From NCBI RefSeq assembly GCF_022919075.1, contig NZ_CP095078.1, positions 3,720,001 through 3,784,000 on the forward strand: DNA of 64,000 nt. Reading direction: 5' to 3'. The notes under the pieces are model-generated. The model searched no databases and had not been told where the DNA came from. It worked only from the letters and a program-made list of their open reading frames with translations. Positions 58,477 to 64,000 of this stretch are shown here, one piece after another. A program made the translations under genes and the position numbers. Numbering within the stretch: the first letter of the stretch is position 1; each line of letters begins with the position of its first letter. This DNA is from Nocardioides sp. W7 (GTDB lineage: Bacteria > Actinomycetota > Actinomycetes > Propionibacteriales > Nocardioidaceae).

Positions 58477-59130
58477 CTACTTCCGCTCGGCCAGTCTCAC
58501 GGCGGCGTGCAGCACGACGGCTGCCTCCTCGGGGTCGAGGACCGCGCGCTCCGGCACCAGCCCGCCCAGCAGTGCGGCCGGCTGGGTCAGCCAGCCCCAG
58601 ACCTGCCAGGGGTCCATCCGGGAGGCGAGCAGCGGCTCGAGGACCGGCACCAGCTCCGGGCGCACCTCCCCCGCCATCGTGAGCTGGAAGCCCGGCACCA
58701 GGGTGCGCTCGTTGGCGGCGACGACCAGCAGCCGGTGTGACGAGGCCGCCTTGTGGACGGCGAACCGGGTCGCCTCGACGCTCGCGCCGCGCACCTCGGC
58801 CAGCGTCTCGTAGCCGAACCACGCACTGGCCAGCAGCTGCTCGCGCACCTTCGCCCGCCGGGCCAGCTGCACGAGCGAGATGGGTACGGCGTGCTCCGGC
58901 TCCGAGCCGTCCTGGCGCAGCAGCCGCTCCACCTCGGCGAGCTGCGCGCCGGTCATCGGCCGCCGGGTCCCGGGATCCGTCCACACCGCCCGCCCGTCCG
59001 GGTCGCGGTCCAGGACCGGCAGCCCCGCCGCAGGCAGGTACGACGCCAGGCCGAGCCCCTCCAGCCAGGTCGCCAGTCGCTCCCCGAGCTCGCGGGTCTG
59101 CTCGTCGTCCGGGTCGTGCTCCGCGGTCAT
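58477..59130 (-). CDS. DUF2384/MbcA-ParS-like protein, unknown role
   Basis: In this 217-aa protein the central part (about residues 95-140) looks like a helix-turn-helix (EQLLASAWFGYETLAEVRGA). The C-terminal segment RMDPWQVWGWLTQPAALLGG followed by LVPERAV resembles the toxin-binding Xre/MbcA/ParS (DUF2384) domain of Res-Xre antitoxins. No RES-domain toxin gene is adjacent. It could be an orphan antitoxin-like regulator. It stops 34 nt before the fadD8-like start, with a KstR-type site between them. Confidence 0.7.
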   Translation of the reverse strand: MTAEHDPDDEQTRELGERLATWLEGLGLASYLPAAGLPVLDRDPDGRAVWTDPGTRRPMTGAQLAEVERLLRQDGSEPEHAVPISLVQLARRAKVREQLLASAWFGYETLAEVRGASVEATRFAVHKAASSHRLLVVAANERTLVPGFQLTMAGEVRPELVPVLEPLLASRMDPWQVWGWLTQPAALLGGLVPERAVLDPEEAAVVLHAAVRLAERK

Positions 59131-59176
59131 GGGTCCAGCCTGTCAGCCTGGTGCTGGGGGCAGCGAGCCGGGCGGG

Positions 59177-59242
59177 AACTTCCCCGGTGAATCGGGGAAG
59201 CTGGACGTTCCCAGGCAAAGTTCCGGCAGAGAAGGTCTGGCA
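59177..59242 (+). repeat. Intergenic repeat family D, copy 1
   Basis: It contains the perfect hairpin CTTCCCCG-GTGAAT-CGGGGAAG (59179-59200) and then CTGGACGTTCCCAGGCAAAG and TTCCGGC. The last 55 bases match copy 2 at about 80-85% by hand alignment. It lies 46 nt upstream of a truncated lipoprotein-like reading frame. Confidence 0.7.
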
Positions 59243-59299
59243 GCGCCTCAGAAGTCAGGCCGGCGACAACCACACCGGGCGCAGGCGCGTCCCACGGTC

Positions 59300-59533
59300 A
59301 TGACCAGACTCCGACACACCACCGCGCTCGTCGCCCTGCTCGCGACCGCGTGTGGCAGCCCGACGGTCCGGTCGACGCAGGACTCAGCCGGCCCGACCCC
59401 GGCCGGGAACACCTCCGCAGCCGCGGCGTTCGTGGCGTACGCCGCCGGCGGCGAGCCCGACGTCTCGTGGGCCGGGACGGTCGACCTGACGATCCCAGCG
59501 GCAGCCTCGCCGGGCGGCAGATTGCCCAGTTAA
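59300..59533 (+). pseudogene. Lipoprotein-like remnant, 77 codons
   Basis: MTRLRHTTALVALLATACGS gives a signal peptide with a loose lipobox (LATAC). A low-complexity linker and the segment AAAFVAYAAGGEPDVSWAG, which looks like the start of a folded domain, follow; the frame then stops within repeat copy D2. The length is too short for the domain it seems to begin, so I read it as a gene truncated where the repeat sits. It may still encode a small lipoprotein. No clear ribosome binding site is seen. The surrounding 59131-59609 stretch holds only this frame and the two D repeats. Confidence 0.45.
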
Positions 59534-59584
59534 CCGGGGAACCTGGACGTTCCCAGGCGAAGTTCCGGCCCAGAACGTCAGGCA
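59528..59584 (+). repeat. Intergenic repeat family D, copy 2
   Basis: AGTTAACCGGGGAACCTGGA followed by CGTTCCCAGGCGAAGTTCCG and CCCAGAACGTCAGGCA. It is in direct orientation to copy 1 and about 340 bp from it. The TAA of the lipoprotein-like frame is in its first bases. CCTGG and CCAGG form a short internal stem. Confidence 0.7.
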
Positions 59585-59609
59585 TTGCCCGCGAAGTCCG
59601 TCGGCCCAC

Positions 59610-60653
59610 TCAGCGCAGCAGCGCCGCGATCTGGCGGACCTCCGCGGGCGAGCGCAGGCTGAGCATCAGCGTGGTCACGCCGGTCTCCTCCCACTGCGCG
59701 ACCCGCTCCCGCACCTGACCCTCGGTGCCGACGATGTGCATGTCGTCGACGAGCTCGTCGGGGATCAGCGCGGTGGCCCTGTCCTTCTCGCCGCTGAGGT
59801 AGAGCCGCTGCACCTCGTCGGCGAGGTCGGCGTACCCCATCCGCTCGAAGACCTGCTTGTGGAAGTTGGCCTCCTTCGCGCCCATCCCGCCCATGTAGAG
59901 CGAGACCGTGGGCTTCAGCGCATCGAGGACCAGCTGCTTCTCCTCGGGTCCCGAGACGACCTGGAGGTGACAGGTGGCGGCGATCTCGAAGTCCGCACGG
60001 GTACGACGCGCGCCGGGTCGCCCGAAGCCCTCGTCGAGCCACGGCTGGTACATGCCCGCCGACCTCGGCGTGTAGAAGATCGGGATCCAGCCGTCGGCGA
60101 TCTCGGCGGTCTGGGCGACGTTCTTCGGCCCCTCGGCCCCGAGCCAGATCGGGATGTCGGAGCGCAGGGGGTGCACGATCGGCTTCAGCGGCTTGCCGAG
60201 CCCGACCGCGCCCTCGCCGGCGTACGGCAGCGGGTAGTGCGGGCCGGCGTTGGAGACCGGCGCCTCCCGGGCCAGCACCTGGCGAATGATGTCGACGACC
60301 TCGCGGGTGCGGGCCAGCGGCTTGGCGAACGGCTGGCCGTACCAGCCCTCGACGACCTGCGGCCCACTCACGCCCATCCCGAGCACGACCCGGCCGCCGG
60401 TGAGGTGGTCGAGGGTGAGCGCGTGCATCGCGATCGAGGTCGGGGCCCGTCCGGACATCTGGACGATCGACGTGCCGAGCCGCAGCCGCGACGTCTCTCG
60501 ACCCCACCACGCGAGCGGGGTGAACGCGTCCGACCCCCACGCCTCAGCGGTGAAGATCGCGTCGAACCCGGCTTCCTCTGCTGCGGCCACGAGCTCGCCC
60601 ACCCCGGTCGGCGGCTGTGCGCCCCAGTAGCCTAATTGCAGTCCCAGTTTCAT
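59610..60653 (-). CDS. LLM-class F420-dependent oxidoreductase (Rv3520c-like)
   Basis: This 347-aa luciferase-like TIM-barrel protein begins MKLGLQLGYWGAQPPTGV. F420 binding is suggested by WGRETSRLRLGTSIVQ and by GMGVSGPQVVEGWYG. Length, start and gene order (divergent from a DUF35 gene followed by two ltp genes) correspond to M. tuberculosis Rv3520c. The reaction is unknown; a steroid or steroid-CoA redox step is likely. The KstR-type site in the gap would serve both directions. Confidence 0.9.
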   Translation of the reverse strand: MKLGLQLGYWGAQPPTGVGELVAAAEEAGFDAIFTAEAWGSDAFTPLAWWGRETSRLRLGTSIVQMSGRAPTSIAMHALTLDHLTGGRVVLGMGVSGPQVVEGWYGQPFAKPLARTREVVDIIRQVLAREAPVSNAGPHYPLPYAGEGAVGLGKPLKPIVHPLRSDIPIWLGAEGPKNVAQTAEIADGWIPIFYTPRSAGMYQPWLDEGFGRPGARRTRADFEIAATCHLQVVSGPEEKQLVLDALKPTVSLYMGGMGAKEANFHKQVFERMGYADLADEVQRLYLSGEKDRATALIPDELVDDMHIVGTEGQVRERVAQWEETGVTTLMLSLRSPAEVRQIAALLR

Positions 60654-60686
60654 GCCGACACCATGTCAGACACCTTGTGCGTTTGG

Positions 60687-60700
60687 TAGAACGTGTTCTA
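60687..60700. promoter_or_regulatory. KstR-type operator, perfect 14-bp palindrome
   Basis: TAGAACGTGTTCTA is a near-ideal match to TNNAACNNGTTNNA and the closest to a perfect palindrome of the five sites found (only the central GT breaks symmetry). It sits 34 nt before the F420 oxidoreductase start and 11 nt before the ATG of the DUF35 gene. Confidence 0.85.
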
Positions 60701-60710
60701 GTTTGCGATC

Positions 60711-61667
60711 ATGGTTCGCACCCTCTCGGCACCAGTCACGGTCGCCTTCGATTACACACGCTCGACCGGCCCCGTCGTGGGCCGGTTCCTCACCGGCCTC
60801 CGGGACGGGGTGGTCGTCGCCGGACGCACGTCGGACGGGCGGGTCGTCGTACCGCCGCCGGAGTTCGACCCGGTCACCCACGAGGCGCTCACCGACTTCG
60901 TCGAGGTCGGTGCCACCGGCACCGTCACCTCCTGGACCTGGGTCCCCGAGCCGGTCGCCGCGCAGCCGCTCGACCGGCCGTTCGCGTTCGCGCTGGTCAC
61001 CCTCGACGGGGCGGACACGCCGTTCCTGCACGCGGTGGACGTCGCCTCCCCCGCCGAGATCAGCACCGGCATGCGGGTGCAGGCGCGGTGGCGCGGCGAG
61101 CGGACCGGCGCGGTCACCGACATCGAGTGTTTCGAGCCCGCTTCGGTGGTCGAGGAGGTTGCGCAGCAACCGTCTCGAAACCCCGACCCCGTCACCCGCG
61201 TGATCACCCCGGTCGCACTCGACTACCAGTACGCCGCCTCGCCCGAGGAGTCGGCCTTCTACCGCGGACTGGCCGAGGGCCGGATCCTCGGCCAGCGCTG
61301 CCCGGCCTGCCACAAGGTCTACGTGCCCCCGCGCAGCGCCTGCCCGGCCGACGGTGTGGCCACCACGGACGAGGTCGAGCTGTCCGAGGTCGGCACCGTC
61401 ACGACGTTCTGCGTCGTGAACGTGCCGTTCATGGGCCAGAAGATCAAGCCGCCGTACGTCTCGGCGTACGTCCTGCTCGACGGCGCCGACATCGCGTTCC
61501 TGCACCTGATCCTCGACATCCCGGCCGACGAGGTCCGGATGGGGATGCGGGTCAAGGCCGTCTGGAAGCCGCGCGAGGAGTGGGGCACGACGATCGAGAA
61601 CATCAGTCACTTCAGTCCGACCGGTGAGCCGGACGCGGACTACGACACCTACAAGCACCACCTCTGA
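60711..61667 (+). CDS. Tandem DUF35 (OB-fold) protein, Rv3521-like aldolase partner
   Basis: This 318-aa protein has two DUF35-type units. The second (about residues 170-318) has a rubredoxin-like zinc ribbon, CPACHKVYVPPRSACPADG, and an OB-fold (GTVTTFCVVNVPFMGQKIK, AYVLLDGADIAFLHLI). The first (about residues 10-140) has the matching OB-fold (GTVTSWTWVPEP, FALVTLDGADTPFLHAV), but the cysteines are replaced (RVVVPPPEFDP). DUF35 proteins bind Ltp2-type steroid aldolases and are needed for activity. It precedes two such genes. The ATG is 11 nt from the operator, so its mRNA is short-leadered. Confidence 0.9.
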   Translation: MVRTLSAPVTVAFDYTRSTGPVVGRFLTGLRDGVVVAGRTSDGRVVVPPPEFDPVTHEALTDFVEVGATGTVTSWTWVPEPVAAQPLDRPFAFALVTLDGADTPFLHAVDVASPAEISTGMRVQARWRGERTGAVTDIECFEPASVVEEVAQQPSRNPDPVTRVITPVALDYQYAASPEESAFYRGLAEGRILGQRCPACHKVYVPPRSACPADGVATTDEVELSEVGTVTTFCVVNVPFMGQKIKPPYVSAYVLLDGADIAFLHLILDIPADEVRMGMRVKAVWKPREEWGTTIENISHFSPTGEPDADYDTYKHHL

Positions 61668-61682
61668 AGGGGCGAGACAGAC

Positions 61683-62744
61683 ATGCGTGACGTTGCCGTC
61701 GTTGGCTTCGCCCAACGACAGATGGAGGAGTTCGACGGGTCGCCGACCTGCGTGGAGCTGCTCGTGCCGCTCTTCCAGGAGTGCTACGAGCAGACCGGGT
61801 GGACCCGCAAGGACGTCGGGTTCTGGTGCTCGGGGTCCTCGGACTACCTGGCTGGCCGGTCGTTCTCGTTCGTGCAGGCGGTGGACGCGATCGGCGTCAT
61901 CCCGCCCGTGAACGAGTCCCACGTCGAGATGGACCTGGCCTGGGCGCTCTACGAGGGCTGGCTGAAGATCCAGACCGGCGAGGTCGACACCGCGCTGGTC
62001 TACGCGTTCGGGAAGAGCTCGGCCGGCGTGCTGCGTCGTACCCTCGCGCTCCAGCTGGAGCCGTACACGATGACGCCGCTGTGGCCCGACACCGTCAGCC
62101 TCGCGGGCCTGCAGGCCCGGGTCGGCCTGGACGCCGGACTGTGGGACGAGCGCGCGATGGCCGAGGTGGTCAACCGCTCGCTGGCCGACGCGGAGAAGAA
62201 CGAGTACGCCGTCCGCAAGGGCGGCTCGTCGGTCGAGGAGCTGCTGGCCCGGCCGATGTACGCCGACCCGCTGCGCAAGCACGACTGCGCACCAGTGACC
62301 GACGGTGCGGCCGCGATCGTGCTCGCCGCCGGTGACCGGGCTCGCGACGTCTGCGACAAGCCGGCCTGGATCACGGGCCTGTCGCACTACATCGACGCGA
62401 TGAGCATGGGCACCCGTGACCTGACCCGCTCCCCCTCGGCCGCTCGCGCCGCGGCCGCCGCCGGCACCGACGGCGTGGAGGTGGCCGAGCTGCACGCGCC
62501 GTTCAGCCACCAGGAGCTGATCCTGCGCCGCGAGCTGGGGCTCGGCGACGACGTCGCGGTCAACCCCTCGGGCGGAGCCCTCGCCGGCAACCCGATGTTC
62601 TCCGCGGGCGGCATCCGGATCGGCGAGGCCGCGAAGAAGATCTGGTCGGGTGAGGCGTCGAGAACCCTCGGCCACGCCACCAGCGGCCCCGCGTTGCAGC
62701 AGAACCTCGTGTGCGTCCTCGACGCCGACCAGAAGGGGGCCTGA
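61683..62744 (+). CDS. Thiolase-fold steroid side-chain aldolase, Ltp4-like
   Basis: At 353 aa it is close to the 354 aa of M. tuberculosis Ltp4 (Rv3522) as I recall it. It has a thiolase fold (VEMDLAWALYEGWLKIQTG, CAPVTDGAAAIVLAAGD), but the thiolase C-terminal GHP is replaced by GNP in NPSGGALAGNPMFSAGG, as expected of retro-aldol Ltp-type enzymes that cleave a tertiary alcohol rather than a beta-keto thioester. Its start is 15 nt after the DUF35 stop. The next gene starts 1 nt after its stop codon. Confidence 0.9.
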   Translation: MRDVAVVGFAQRQMEEFDGSPTCVELLVPLFQECYEQTGWTRKDVGFWCSGSSDYLAGRSFSFVQAVDAIGVIPPVNESHVEMDLAWALYEGWLKIQTGEVDTALVYAFGKSSAGVLRRTLALQLEPYTMTPLWPDTVSLAGLQARVGLDAGLWDERAMAEVVNRSLADAEKNEYAVRKGGSSVEELLARPMYADPLRKHDCAPVTDGAAAIVLAAGDRARDVCDKPAWITGLSHYIDAMSMGTRDLTRSPSAARAAAAAGTDGVEVAELHAPFSHQELILRRELGLGDDVAVNPSGGALAGNPMFSAGGIRIGEAAKKIWSGEASRTLGHATSGPALQQNLVCVLDADQKGA

Positions 62745-62745
62745 C

Positions 62746-63912
62746 ATGGCGAAGCAACCCGCAGCCGTCGTCGGCATCGGCCAGACCCACCACCGCGCGA
62801 AGCGCGAGGACGTCTCGATGGCGGGCCTGTGCCGCGAGGCCATCGACCGAGCTCTCACCGATGCCGGGATGACGCTGGACGACATCGACGCGATCGTCGT
62901 CGGCAAGGCGCCCGACCTCTTCGAGGGCGTGATGATGCCCGAGCTGTTCCTGGCCGAGTCGCTGGGCGCGGCCGGCAAGCCGCTGCTCCGTGTGCACACC
63001 GCCGGCTCGGTCGGCGGCTCGACCGCGATCGTCGCCGCGTCGTTGGTCCAGGCGGGCGTCCACCGGCGGGTGCTGACCGTGTCGTACGAGAAGCAGTCGG
63101 AGTCCAACGCCATGTGGGCGCTCTCGGTGCCCGTCCCGTTCAACATGCCGGTCCACGCCGGCGCCGGCGGCTACTTCGCCCCGCACGTGCGCTCCTACAT
63201 CCGCCGCTCGGGCGCGCCGAACCACATCGGCGCCATCGTGGCCGCCAAGGACCGCACCAACGCGCTGAAGAACCCCTACGCCCACCTGCACAACGAGGGC
63301 ACCACGGTCGAGTCGGTGCTGGCCTCGCAGATGCTCTGGGACCCGATCCGGTACGACGAGACCTGCCCGTCCTCCGACGGCGCCTGCGCGCTGGTCATCG
63401 TGGACGAGGACACCGCGAAGGCCTCGCCCAACCCGGCGTGGATCCACGGCACGGTGATGCGCTCGGAGGCCACCTCGGCCGCCGAGCGCGACCAGGTCAA
63501 CCCGCAGGCCTCCCGCGACGCTGCGGCGGCCCTGTGGAAGCAGGCCGGCATCACCAGCCCGATCGACGAGATCGACGCGGCCGAGATCTACGTGCCGTTC
63601 TCGTGGTTCGAGCCGATGTGGCTGGAGAGCCTCGGCTTCGCCGACCCGAACGGCGGCGGCTGGCGGCTCACCGAGTCGGGCGCGACCGCCATGGACGGCA
63701 GGATCCCGGTCAACTGCTCGGGCGGCGTGCTCTCCTCCAACCCGATCGGCGCCTCGGGGATGCTCCGCTTCGGCGAAGCGGCGCTGCAGGTGCGGGGCGC
63801 AGCCGGGGAGCACCAGGTCGACGGGGCCCGCAAGGCGCTGGGCCACGCCTACGGCGGCGGCTCCCAGTTCTTCTCGATGTGGGTCGTCGGCGCCGACAAG
63901 CCGGCCAACTAG
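62746..63912 (+). CDS. Thiolase-fold steroid side-chain aldolase, Ltp3-like
   Basis: This 388-aa lipid-transfer/thiolase-type protein begins MAKQPAAVVGIGQTHHRAK. Core segments are VGKAPDLFEGVMMPELFL, HTAGSVGGSTAIVAASL, TCPSSDGACALVIVDED and NCSGGVLSSNPIGASGM, in which the usual GHP is SNP. It matches Ltp3 (Rv3523) in place and about in length. In Rhodococcus ltp3 and ltp4 are needed for C24-branched sterol side chains. The longer frame to 62650 overlaps the previous gene and was rejected. Confidence 0.92.
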   Translation: MAKQPAAVVGIGQTHHRAKREDVSMAGLCREAIDRALTDAGMTLDDIDAIVVGKAPDLFEGVMMPELFLAESLGAAGKPLLRVHTAGSVGGSTAIVAASLVQAGVHRRVLTVSYEKQSESNAMWALSVPVPFNMPVHAGAGGYFAPHVRSYIRRSGAPNHIGAIVAAKDRTNALKNPYAHLHNEGTTVESVLASQMLWDPIRYDETCPSSDGACALVIVDEDTAKASPNPAWIHGTVMRSEATSAAERDQVNPQASRDAAAALWKQAGITSPIDEIDAAEIYVPFSWFEPMWLESLGFADPNGGGWRLTESGATAMDGRIPVNCSGGVLSSNPIGASGMLRFGEAALQVRGAAGEHQVDGARKALGHAYGGGSQFFSMWVVGADKPAN

Positions 63913-63937
63913 GCACAGCCTCGGTACTTCGAGGGCA

Positions 63938-63985
63938 GGACGATCCGCCCGGCGCGACTGGGAGGGCGCGCCGGGCGGATCGTCC
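63938..63985 (+). terminator. Long perfect hairpin after the ltp3-like gene
   Basis: GGACGATCCGCCCGGCGCG (63938-63956) and CGCGCCGGGCGGATCGTCC (63967-63985) form a perfect 19-bp stem with a 10-nt loop, 25 nt past the stop codon. There is no T run within the window. Confidence 0.85.
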
Positions 63986-64000
63986 ACCGTCGGGGCACCA

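Noticed and set aside
59160..59600. Insertion sequence around the lipoprotein remnant
   Set aside because: No transposase frame, no terminal inverted repeats and no target duplication could be seen; only two direct copies of a short repeat.

Overview
The window is high-GC actinobacterial chromosome, most likely from a Nocardioides-like member of the Nocardioidaceae. Clade markers include WhiA, RbpA, OpcA, an F420-dependent luciferase-like oxidoreductase, a mycothiol-type DinB-fold enzyme, many GTG starts, many 1-8 nt gene overlaps, and a LexA/SOS box of the actinobacterial type at uvrA. I saw no rRNA, tRNA, CRISPR array, transposase or prophage gene. Family names come from motif, length and gene-order recognition; no database search was run.

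Layout. 1-1982: 3' part of a secreted RTX/Calx-beta protein cut by the window start. 2181-8789 (minus): complete sufR-sufB-sufD-Rieske ferredoxin-sufC-sufS-sufU-sufT operon for Fe-S cluster assembly. 8838-9627: two small membrane proteins. 9701-13421: ABC-2 type exporter pair, heme A synthase (ctaA) and, convergent, heme O synthase (ctaB). 13521-21691: tkt-tal-pgi-zwf-opcA-pgl, a tightly coupled pentose-phosphate operon. 21858-30792 (minus): rbpA, secG, tpiA, pgk, gap, whiA, yvcK-like, rapZ, uvrC, a classical actinobacterial order. 30899-38021: a TTC38-like repeat protein, a Tat/lipoprotein Rieske protein, uvrA with an SOS box, a DinB/mycothiol-type protein, an MBL-fold hydrolase and an unknown membrane-anchored protein.

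38237-63912 is a steroid (sterol) catabolism region. It carries kshA and kshB (3-ketosteroid 9-alpha-hydroxylase) separated by a 97-aa cysteine protein, a fadE26/fadE27-like acyl-CoA dehydrogenase pair followed by a fadD17-like ligase, an IpdC-like nitronate monooxygenase family protein, a divergent fadD19/echA19 pair, a FabG3-like SDR, a fadD8-like ligase, and a block in the same order as M. tuberculosis Rv3520c-Rv3523: F420 oxidoreductase, tandem DUF35 protein, ltp4-like and ltp3-like aldolases. Five 14-bp sites fitting the KstR operator TNNAACNNGTTNNA (one with a single mismatch in one orientation) lie at the promoters of these units, so they probably form one regulon whose repressor lies outside the window. 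The content points to side-chain degradation (FadD19 and Ltp3/Ltp4 are linked to C24-branched sterols) plus ring opening by KshAB.

Non-coding structure. Four unrelated families of inverted or tandem intergenic repeats, here called A-D, sit almost only at gene 3' ends, often between convergent genes. Family D flanks a 77-codon lipoprotein-like remnant in the only stretch over 300 bases without a solid gene (59131-59609).
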